From the NCBI GenBank assembly GCA_026398715.1, contig JAPLSI010000058.1, positions 1-18,133 on the forward strand: DNA of 18,133 nucleotides. Direction: 5' to 3'. Source of the DNA: Gammaproteobacteria bacterium. Its GTDB lineage: Bacteria; Pseudomonadota; Gammaproteobacteria; Xanthomonadales; Xanthomonadaceae. The notes under the pieces are model-generated. The model saw nothing but the letters and a program-made list of their open reading frames with translations. It searched no databases and was not told the DNA's origin. A program made the translations under genes and the position numbers. Positions 7,734-14,192 of this stretch are shown one piece after another; position 1 is the stretch's first letter; each line of letters begins with the position of its first letter.

Positions 7734-8822
7734 ATGACCATCCGTTTCGGCAAGTCCGCTCGTACGCTCGTCCCCGCCCTCGCCCTGCTGGTTACCGGCT
7801 CGACGGCGTTGGCCAACACGCTCAACCAGAATGTGTCCTGGACCGTCAACCGGGCCAACACCACCACCAAGTACCGGGTCGTTGCCTACGGCGATTCCAT
7901 CTATGCCGGCTACACCGGTTCGACCACCAGCGCAGCGCGCTACTCGGCGCCCACGGTCGAGGCCGAGTACCTGTCGGCGCCCTGGAATGCCGATATCGAA
8001 AGCATCCGCCGCGCCAAGTCCGGCGCCGTGGCATCGGATGTGTACAACAACAAGATCGTCGCCGAGAAGTCGTACATGCAGGCGAGCTCGACCCGCGTGG
8101 TCACCTTCGAGATGTGCGGCAACGACGGCCTGCAGGCGCGCAGCGCCTTCAAGAGCCAGACCGGCACCTGCAACTATGCGGGGCTGACCACCGCGCTGAA
8201 CAACTGCAAGACCTATGTCGCCGCGGCGATGGATTTCATCAACGCCAACGCCTATGCCGGCACCAAGCTCAAGATCGTCGGCAACCTGCACTACCCCGGC
8301 TACGACGCAGACAACGTGCTCAGCTCGTGCACCGATTCCACCACCGGCGCCAAGGTGAACATGCGCACCACCTTCCTTCCGGCGCTGGCCAAGATGAACT
8401 ACTGGATGTGCGCGTATGCATCGCAGAAGGGCTTCAAGTGCGCGGACAACTTTGCCGAGTACATGGGCGCTGACTACGACAGCAACGGCGACGGCGCGAT
8501 CGATTCCGAAGCGCTGAAGTACGTGCTGGGCGAGACCGAGGCCAGCTACGTCACCCGCATCACCTCGACGCTGCTCCCGACCCTGCGCGACGCCAACACG
8601 CACTTCGTGTCGGCATCGTCCAGCTACGACTACATCCAGTCCGACAACACCCACCCGACCTTCACCGGCGGCACGGTAACGGCCGGCCTGTTTGGTGGTT
8701 CCACCGGCACGGGCGCGCCGCGCTACACCTCGTTCATCGACGGCAAGAGCCCAATCTGGAACGCCTACGGCCACGAGCGCATGGGCTGGTCGCTGTCCAC
8801 ACACGGCCCGGCCACGCCGTAA
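7734..8822 (+). CDS. secreted SGNH/GDSL-family hydrolase with an EF-hand-like loop
   Basis: The product has 362 residues with a signal peptide (TLVPALALLVTGSTALA-N, cleavage near 27). The SGNH esterase/lipase core is shown by YGDSIYAGY (52-60, nucleophile S55), CGND (128-131, oxyanion residue N130) and SDNTHPTF (303-310, catalytic D304 and H307). It should hydrolyse an ester, such as a lipid, acylated carbohydrate or similar substrate, outside the cytoplasm. Between the core blocks lies DYDSNGDGAIDSE (247-259), an EF-hand/dockerin-type calcium loop with acidic or Asn residues at the 1, 3, 5 and 9 positions. Several cysteines (128, 146, 158, 199, 226, 236) could form disulfides. A clear promoter lies at 7594-7622. 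The next gene begins 26 bases after the stop but has its own -10-like element. The natural substrate cannot be told from the sequence. Confidence 0.83.
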   Translation: MTIRFGKSARTLVPALALLVTGSTALANTLNQNVSWTVNRANTTTKYRVVAYGDSIYAGYTGSTTSAARYSAPTVEAEYLSAPWNADIESIRRAKSGAVASDVYNNKIVAEKSYMQASSTRVVTFEMCGNDGLQARSAFKSQTGTCNYAGLTTALNNCKTYVAAAMDFINANAYAGTKLKIVGNLHYPGYDADNVLSSCTDSTTGAKVNMRTTFLPALAKMNYWMCAYASQKGFKCADNFAEYMGADYDSNGDGAIDSEALKYVLGETEASYVTRITSTLLPTLRDANTHFVSASSSYDYIQSDNTHPTFTGGTVTAGLFGGSTGTGAPRYTSFIDGKSPIWNAYGHERMGWSLSTHGPATP

Positions 8823-8828
8823 CCGCCA

Positions 8829-8848
8829 CGACGCGCTAGAGTGCGTCG
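8829..8848 (+). promoter_or_regulatory. palindrome around a -10-like element directly before an ATG (possible leaderless start)
   Basis: CGACGC and GCGTCG form a perfect 6-base inverted repeat around GCTAGAGT, whose TAGAGT (8837-8842) resembles a -10. The ATG at 8849 follows immediately, so transcription from this element would start at or next to the A of the ATG and give a leaderless mRNA. No Shine-Dalgarno is present. The -35 region (about 8814-8819) does not resemble TTGACA, which weakens the call. Confidence 0.4.
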
Positions 8849-9559
8849 ATGGCTGCATCTGAAAATGGAAATCCATCGCCGCCCCCACCGGGCGGCGATG
8901 GCGTTCGCGTAACCGAAAACGCCTCCGGCGGCTCGCGTTCCGGCTGGCTTTACAAGGCGCTGGCGCTGGTCCTGGCCGGCTGCTTCATCGGCTACCTGAT
9001 CACGATGGCGTCCGACCACCAGGCATCCGGCAATGATCGCGTGGCGTCCGATGCGGGAACGCCTGGCGCGCGCGCCACAAATGGAACGGACGGCGCAGCC
9101 TCGGCAGCCATCACCACCGGCGACCGCCAACTGACAGGGCGGCCGACGCAAGTGACAGGAAATTCGAACGACCCCAACGACCTCGCCAACTTCTACGTGC
9201 CCGGCCAACCGGCGCCGAGTGCAAAGGAAGTCATCGAGGAATTGAACAAGGCCGGCATCCACACCGGCATCGGCGCGTTTCCGCCACCGGGCACCAGCCC
9301 GCCGCTGATCGGCCTGGCCGTTCCCGAGGACTACGTGCTGCCACCGGGCTATGTCCGGCATTTCCAGGCCACCGATGACGGCCAGCGCATCGAACCGATC
9401 CTGATGTACTCGCCGGATTTTGAATTCTTCGACAGCGCGGGGCGACGCATCGAGATTCCACCCGACCGCGTCGTGCCGCCCGAGATGGCGCCGCCCGGCC
9501 TGCCGCTGCGCCCGATCGAAATTCCGCCGCCCATCGATCCGCGGAGTACTCCCGCCTGA
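8849..9559 (+). CDS. proline-rich membrane-anchored protein with an embedded lipobox-like LAGC
   Basis: The product has 236 residues and an unknown function. The N-terminal 30 residues are polar and proline/glycine-rich (PSPPPPGGDG). A single hydrophobic segment at about 33-54 (WLYKALALVLAGCFIGYLIT) contains LAGC with Cys45, which fits the lipobox. The hydrophobicity continues after the Cys, so a plain transmembrane anchor is equally possible. A low-complexity Ser/Thr/Ala/Gly linker (about 55-110) leads to a conserved-looking domain with AKEVIEELNKAGIHTGIGAF and VLPPGYVRHFQATDDG, then a proline-rich tail (VVPPEMAPPGLPLRP, IEIPPPIDP). The C-terminal part should be periplasmic. I recall similar proteins in Xanthomonad-type genomes but no characterised member. 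Its TGA overlaps the probable CTG start of the Lnt-like gene, so the two are probably translationally coupled and may act together. Confidence 0.75.
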   Translation: MAASENGNPSPPPPGGDGVRVTENASGGSRSGWLYKALALVLAGCFIGYLITMASDHQASGNDRVASDAGTPGARATNGTDGAASAAITTGDRQLTGRPTQVTGNSNDPNDLANFYVPGQPAPSAKEVIEELNKAGIHTGIGAFPPPGTSPPLIGLAVPEDYVLPPGYVRHFQATDDGQRIEPILMYSPDFEFFDSAGRRIEIPPDRVVPPEMAPPGLPLRPIEIPPPIDPRSTPA

Positions 9560-12042
9560 ACACTGCACGCTTCTCCCACCCGGGCTGGCGTTCGATCGCT
9601 GGCCTCGTGGCCAGTGCGATGCTGTTCGGCCTGTATGCGCGGGGCGGAGTCGCGTACCTGTTGGGCTTCGTCGCCTTGGTGCCCTGGTTGCTGGCGTTGA
9701 ATGCCACTCCCACCGTGCCGCGCGCCCTGCTAAGCGGCTGGCTGATGAGCATCGCCCTGGTCGCGGCCGTATTCGCGTGGTTCGGCATCGCCATCGGATC
9801 GTTCACCGGCATCGGATCACTCGCTGGCCTGTTGGTATTGCTGGCCGGTGCGCCCTTGCTGCAGCCACAGATAATCGCCTTCGCGCTGGTCCGGCACCTC
9901 GTCGGCCGCCGCCATGGCCCGCTGCTGCGCGCGCTGGCGGGCGCCTCGGCCTGGGTTGCAGCGGAATGGCTGATGCCCAAATTATTGGGCGACACGATCG
10001 GGCATGGTTTGTACCCGTCGCCCGAACTGCGGCAAGTCGCCGACCTGGGCGGCGCGGCGGGCATCACCTTCCTGCTGGTGTTGGTGAACGAGGGCGTGGC
10101 CTTTGCCATCGGCCGGCGACACGAAGGCGTGCGCGCACTGACGATGCCGCTTGCCCTGTCATTGTTCGTGCCGCTGATGATGGGTGGCTACGGGATGCTT
10201 CGCCTGCAGTCGATGGCAGGCACGGGACACGTTGACCAGGCGCCGATCCGCATCGGCGTGGTGCAGTCGAATATTTACGACTACGAACGGATGCGCCGCG
10301 AGATCGGCGCCTACGAGGTGGTTCGCCACGTGCTGGACACGCACTACGCCATGTCGCGCGCGGCGGTCGAGCAGCATCAGGTGGATGCGCTGCTGTGGTC
10401 GGAAACGGTGTACCCGACCACCTTCGGCAGCCCGAAGAGCGAAGACGGCGCGGCGCTCGATCGCGAGATCCTGGACTTCGTTACCGCCGCCGGCGTGCCG
10501 CTGGTGTTCGGCACCTACGACATCGATGCCAACGGCGAATACAACGCCGCCGCCTTCGTCGAACCGAAATCCGGAAAACTCGGCTTCTATCGCAAGACCG
10601 ACCTGTTCCTGTTCACCGAACACGTGCCGGCATGGCTGGACGGCCCGACATTTCGACGCCTGATGCCGTGGACCGGCACCTGGACACGCGGCGACGGCGC
10701 GCGCGTGTTTCCACTGCGCCTGGCGGATGGCCGCGAAATTCCCGTGCTGCCGATGATCTGCCTGGACGACGTGAATCCGAACCTGGGCATCGATGGTGCG
10801 CGCCTGGGCGCGCGGATGATCCTGACGATGTCGAACGATTCGTGGTTCACCGATTATCCGTCGGGCGCGAACCTGCACTTGAATGTCGCGGCATTCCGCA
10901 GCATCGAGACGCGCCTGCCGCAGGTGCGCGTTACCGCCAACGGCATCAGCGCGGTGATCGATGCCAGCGGCGCAGTAATCGCAGCCACGTCGATGGGCAA
11001 GCAGGAGTTGTTGATCGGCGAAGTGCACGAGCCCGAAGAAAGCACGACCTTGATGATGGCCTGGGGCAACTGGGTGGGGCGCGCGGGGCTGGCCTTGCTG
11101 GTCGTGCTGGCGGGGCTGTCCCTGGCCGGGGCGGTGAAGTCGCGTTCGGCGCGCAGCGCGGCAGACAATTCGGCGGCGGACGTGATCGAAAAAGAATTCA
11201 CCTCCCGTTGCGTGGCGCTTTCGCCAGCCTGGCGCATCGCTGCGGCACTGCTTCGCCTGTTCGCGCTGGTCGGCCTGGCGTGGGTGGGCCTTGCCACCGT
11301 GTTCGGCAGCGGCGAACCGGCCGACACGCTGCCCCGGATGTGGATGTTCGCCGGCCTGGTGGTCGCGCCCGAGGCCGCCGCCTGGGCGCTGCGTCGCGCC
11401 TTCGCTGCGACCGTTCGGGTCGCAGACGGCATGCTGGTGCTTGAACAAGCCGGCCGACGCACTGAGATAGACGCAAAGGACATCACCGCCGTAGATGCCT
11501 GGACCGTGCCGATTCCCTCGGCCGGCGCATGGCTGCGACTCGCCTCGGGCCAACGTTGGACGCAGGGCATCGCGTTGGCCGATCCGTCCGCACTGGTTCG
11601 CGCGCTGGTGCATGCCGGCGCACCGGCCACCTTGGCGCACACCCTAACGCGACGCGCTGCCGTTTACGCCCACGTGTGCGCGACAGCGAAGCGATGGCGC
11701 ATCGACGGCCCCTTGTTCAAGTTCGTCCTGTTCCCGCTGGTCCCGGCGCTGCCCGCGTTCCGCCTGCACCAGCACATCGCCTACGGCGGCACGTTCGGTG
11801 AGTACTACACGTTCGGCCTGAAGGCCTACCTGATCGCGCTCGCCATCTGGTGGGCGTCGTGGGCCATCGGCATGGTGTTGTTCGCGGCGGTGTTGCGCGT
11901 AGGCATCGAGGCGATCACGTTGATGGCCATCGCCCTGCGACCGGAACGCGTGGGCGATGCCAGGAACACCCTCGAGGGTCTTGGCCGCTTGTTGTTCTAC
12001 GTCGGCGTGCCGGCCTGGTTGCTGATGCGCGTCTTGCAGTGA
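9556..12042 (+). CDS. apolipoprotein N-acyltransferase (Lnt)-like protein with extra C-terminal membrane module
   Basis: Numbering is from the GTG at 9607 (811 residues). I place the start at the CTG at 9556, which overlaps the previous TGA as CTGA. GGAG lies nine bases upstream (9543-9546), and this start restores a full first membrane helix (HPGWRSIAGLVASAMLFGLY). Several N-terminal helices fill 1-200. A CN-hydrolase domain (about 213-475) follows, with the triad E266 (LLWSETVYP), K330 (YRKTDLF) and C385 (MICLDD), plus TEHVP and SNDSWF. In Lnt this domain N-acylates the amino-terminal Cys of lipoproteins on the periplasmic face. Here the nucleophile is followed by Leu-Asp instead of the Tyr-Glu of E. 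coli Lnt. After the usual last helix (about 491-510) there are about 300 extra residues: two helices, a PH-like beta segment (602-660, inference), and two or three more helices. E. coli Lnt is about 512 residues long. It is probably a paralogue rather than the housekeeping Lnt. Confidence 0.8.
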   Translation: MNTARFSHPGWRSIAGLVASAMLFGLYARGGVAYLLGFVALVPWLLALNATPTVPRALLSGWLMSIALVAAVFAWFGIAIGSFTGIGSLAGLLVLLAGAPLLQPQIIAFALVRHLVGRRHGPLLRALAGASAWVAAEWLMPKLLGDTIGHGLYPSPELRQVADLGGAAGITFLLVLVNEGVAFAIGRRHEGVRALTMPLALSLFVPLMMGGYGMLRLQSMAGTGHVDQAPIRIGVVQSNIYDYERMRREIGAYEVVRHVLDTHYAMSRAAVEQHQVDALLWSETVYPTTFGSPKSEDGAALDREILDFVTAAGVPLVFGTYDIDANGEYNAAAFVEPKSGKLGFYRKTDLFLFTEHVPAWLDGPTFRRLMPWTGTWTRGDGARVFPLRLADGREIPVLPMICLDDVNPNLGIDGARLGARMILTMSNDSWFTDYPSGANLHLNVAAFRSIETRLPQVRVTANGISAVIDASGAVIAATSMGKQELLIGEVHEPEESTTLMMAWGNWVGRAGLALLVVLAGLSLAGAVKSRSARSAADNSAADVIEKEFTSRCVALSPAWRIAAALLRLFALVGLAWVGLATVFGSGEPADTLPRMWMFAGLVVAPEAAAWALRRAFAATVRVADGMLVLEQAGRRTEIDAKDITAVDAWTVPIPSAGAWLRLASGQRWTQGIALADPSALVRALVHAGAPATLAHTLTRRAAVYAHVCATAKRWRIDGPLFKFVLFPLVPALPAFRLHQHIAYGGTFGEYYTFGLKAYLIALAIWWASWAIGMVLFAAVLRVGIEAITLMAIALRPERVGDARNTLEGLGRLLFYVGVPAWLLMRVLQ

Positions 12043-12045
12043 GGG

Positions 12046-12501
12046 CTACTTGCCTGGATCTTCCACCGTGCGGTCGAAGCAGCGGCGGCCGGCGCCATGG
12101 GCCCATTTCGTATCGTCGTAACCGTAGCCGTAACCGGCAGGCGCCGGCGTCTTCGCGGTGTCGGTAGTGAAGCTCGCACACAGCCGGTAGGTTCGGCCAC
12201 TGGTTGCCTGGAAGTCATACGGGCTGGCCGTTACCGGATCGACGATGGCCAGCCGCACGCCGGGCGTGGCGGCCAGCTCGGCCAGGCTGGCCGGCAGCGC
12301 GCCGGCCTGCTCGACGTGACGATCGATCGCTTCGCCGATCTTTTCCAGGTCACTCACTCGCTGCGCATCCAGATTGACCTCGCGCTGCTGCGCCGGTGTT
12401 CCCGTCACGATCACCGATGCGACGATGGTCGCCACCACGACCACGCTGGCGAGGATGGCCAGCGATCGGCCAACGTTGCCTGCACGCGCTGGCGCGGTCA
12501 C
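12046..12501 (-). CDS. membrane-anchored pseudopilin-like protein
   Basis: The product has 151 residues from a GTG at 12501 that overlaps the TGA of the upstream gene (GTGA). A strong ribosome site (GGAGAAGGAA) lies inside that gene's end. Residues 13-33 are one hydrophobic helix. An amphipathic helix follows (QREVNLDAQRVSDLEKIGEA), then ALPASLAEL and DPVTASPYDF. This order, a long helix followed by a P-S-L-x-E-L turn and a D-P-x-x-x-x-P-Y element, resembles the C-terminal part of type II secretion pseudopilins. No prepilin peptidase motif (G-F-x-x-x-E) is present, so assembly into a pilus is unlikely. C108 and C141 could form a disulfide. The low-complexity stretch GYGYGYDD is at 123-130. 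Function is unknown; co-expression with SPFH and DUF5671 proteins suggests a membrane complex. Its end lies 3 bases from the end of the converging Lnt-like gene. Confidence 0.72.
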   Translation of the reverse strand: MTAPARAGNVGRSLAILASVVVVATIVASVIVTGTPAQQREVNLDAQRVSDLEKIGEAIDRHVEQAGALPASLAELAATPGVRLAIVDPVTASPYDFQATSGRTYRLCASFTTDTAKTPAPAGYGYGYDDTKWAHGAGRRCFDRTVEDPGK

Positions 12502-13142
12502 TGTTCCTTCTCCTCGGTGCGCAGGTCGAACAGGTAGTAGCCGAAGATGGCGCCGGCGATCACCGCAGCGACAAGGAACTTCAGGAAGAAGCGGACCGAC
12601 AGTTCACCCCCCAGCACGTTGCTTACCAGGACGATCATGTCGCCCATCAGGACGATCGACGCGATGAACAACGTGAGGTAGGTCAGCCAGCGGCGCACCG
12701 CCGACAGTCGCTTGATCGGACTGCGCGCCAGCTCGCGACTGAGGTAATGGGCGACGTAGAGGAATACCGGGAAGGCGATGATCACCGACGAGATGGACCA
12801 TCGGACCGACTGGACCACGTTGACGAGCCGGCTTCGATCATCGGCAGGATCCGGGAAGGCATGGTTGATCAGGTCGAACAACAGGCTGGCCAGGTTCCAG
12901 GCCCACAGATACAGCGTCGCGAACAACACCAGGTAGAGGAAAGCCTCGCGCGCCGAAAGATAGGGCCTCGGCTTGGGCACCGGCACGGCAAACTCGACAT
13001 CGGCATAGGCGTTCAGCGCGCTGCGCGACTGCTCGGCAGGCCAGCCTGCAGCAGTCAGCGCGTCTTCAATGGCTTGCCGCGACATGCCCTTGGCGAGAGC
13101 TTCGTGGACGAAGCGTTCCAGTTCCTGCGTGGCTGCGGCCAT
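12498..13142 (-). CDS. DUF5671-family integral membrane protein
   Basis: The product has 214 residues. Residues 5-50 form a soluble helical hairpin (LERFVHEALAKGMSRQAIED, ALTAAGWPAEQ) resembling UBA-like or helix-turn elements found before membrane domains. Four transmembrane helices follow at about 67-92, 114-134, 152-176 and 183-206, with the DUF5671 pattern (FLYLVLFATLYLWAWNLASL, VRWSISSVIIAFPVFLY, LTYLTLFIASIVLMGDMI, NVLGGELSVRFFLKFLV). No enzymatic residues are apparent. The family is uncharacterised. The start at 13142 has GGGA a few bases upstream. It begins 25 bases after the stop of the SPFH gene, and its own stop overlaps the next start by GTGA, so the three genes form one operon. 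A structural or scaffolding role with the SPFH protein is an inference. Confidence 0.8.
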   Translation of the reverse strand: MAAATQELERFVHEALAKGMSRQAIEDALTAAGWPAEQSRSALNAYADVEFAVPVPKPRPYLSAREAFLYLVLFATLYLWAWNLASLLFDLINHAFPDPADDRSRLVNVVQSVRWSISSVIIAFPVFLYVAHYLSRELARSPIKRLSAVRRWLTYLTLFIASIVLMGDMIVLVSNVLGGELSVRFFLKFLVAAVIAGAIFGYYLFDLRTEEKEQ

Positions 13143-13167
13143 GGTTCCCGTCTCCGTGGTGGCGTGA

Positions 13168-14052
13168 CTACTTGTTCGCGTTCAGGAACGGAATCGCCGT
13201 ATTCGGAATCATCGTGGTCGGCAATACACCGTTCCAGCGTTCGGCCTTGGTCAGTTCGACCAGGTCCTGGTTCTGCGCCAGTGCCTGGGCGCGCGCCTTG
13301 ATGGCGGTGGCTTCGGCCTCGCCCTTGATGCGCGTGGCTTCCGCATCGGCGCGGGCGCGCGCAAGGCTGGAGTCCGCCGCACCATTGGCCTGGGTGACGG
13401 CGATCTGCGCCTGCACTTTTTCTTTTTCGAGGTTCTGCTTCTCGGTCTGCACCAGCACCTCGGCCTGCATGCGAAGCTCGATCGATTTTTCATACGCGTC
13501 GGAAAAATCGATGTTCTCGATCTGCACGCCGTCGATAACCAACGGTCCCTTCACCGCATCGCGGATGGCCTTGGTCACATCCTTCACGAAAGTAACGCGG
13601 TTCTGCACCGCCGAGATGGCCGTGTACTGGCCGAACACATTCTCGACCTGGGTCGGTACCTGGCGGTCGACCAATCGGCTGGTCAGGCCTTCCACGCTGC
13701 CGTATTCGGAATACAGCGCGATCACTTCACCCGGCGGCACATGGAAGCTGACCGACACGCGGATCTCGGCGGTCTGCTGGTCCTTGCTGTAGGCCGACAC
13801 CTTGTCGTACTGCACGGTCAGGTTCTGCACCGAAATGCGCTTGATGGTGTCGAACACGGGCAGCTTGAAGCCCAGGCCCGGCTCGGCACTGCCGACCACC
13901 GCGCCGTTGCGCAAATGCACGCCGCGCTCACCCTGGTCGATGGTGTACCAGGACCCGAAGAACAGCGTCATCATCAGCAGCACTACGACCACCGCCACCA
14001 CGCCAGCCATCTGGAAGCGATTCTTCAAGTTCGAACCCATAGTCTGCAGCAC
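13168..14052 (-). CDS. prohibitin-family (SPFH/band 7) membrane protein
   Basis: The product has 294 residues. A transmembrane helix at about 15-35 is followed by the SPFH domain: WYTIDQGERGVHLRNG, GLGFKLPVFDTIKRISVQN and VSVSFHVPPGEV in the first half, then IENIDFSDAYEKSIELRMQA. Then comes an alanine/glutamate-rich coiled coil (about 190-265; VQTEKQNLEKEKVQAQIAVT) and a short C-terminal tail with LPTTMIPNTAIPFLN, typical of prohibitins. Such proteins form large ring or cage assemblies that organise membrane microdomains and control partner proteases such as FtsH. The GTG start at 14052 is preferred because GGGGA sits five bases upstream; the in-frame ATG at 14040 has no such site. It is the first gene of a three-gene operon. 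Confidence 0.88.
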   Translation of the reverse strand: MLQTMGSNLKNRFQMAGVVAVVVVLLMMTLFFGSWYTIDQGERGVHLRNGAVVGSAEPGLGFKLPVFDTIKRISVQNLTVQYDKVSAYSKDQQTAEIRVSVSFHVPPGEVIALYSEYGSVEGLTSRLVDRQVPTQVENVFGQYTAISAVQNRVTFVKDVTKAIRDAVKGPLVIDGVQIENIDFSDAYEKSIELRMQAEVLVQTEKQNLEKEKVQAQIAVTQANGAADSSLARARADAEATRIKGEAEATAIKARAQALAQNQDLVELTKAERWNGVLPTTMIPNTAIPFLNANK

Positions 14053-14137
14053 CGTCGTCCCCTGTTCTTGCCGAGCCGGATGGCTCCCCTGGCTGACATG
14101 TTATTCGAAATCGCCAGGCAGGCGGCCGGAACGGAAA

Positions 14138-14152
14138 GGCGCTAGAGTCGCC
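14138..14152 (+). promoter_or_regulatory. -10-like element inside an inverted repeat before the metalloprotease gene
   Basis: GGCG (14138-14141) and CGCC (14149-14152) flank CTAGAGT, whose TAGAGT (14143-14148) resembles a -10. The gene starts at 14193 with GGGGGAA at 14183-14189 as ribosome site, so the leader would be about 38 bases. No TTGACA-like -35 is visible 17 bases upstream, so the promoter call is tentative. Confidence 0.35.
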
Positions 14153-14192
14153 GAAAGGTGCCTGAGCCGGGTCAGGCCCAGTGGGGGAATTC

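Noticed and set aside
7677..8888. 403-codon open frame on the minus strand opposite the SGNH hydrolase
   Set aside because: The plus strand has GDS, GND and D-x-x-H motifs plus a promoter. The minus product has shadow-like composition.
9607..9609. GTG at 9607 as the start of the Lnt-like gene
   Set aside because: It has no ribosome site and would truncate the first membrane helix. The CTG at 9556 with GGAG nine bases upstream fits better, though an automatic caller would choose the GTG.
13172..13792. 206-codon plus-strand frame rich in Ser/Thr opposite the prohibitin gene
   Set aside because: It mirrors the SPFH gene exactly and has no ribosome site. The SPFH reading explains all of the sequence.
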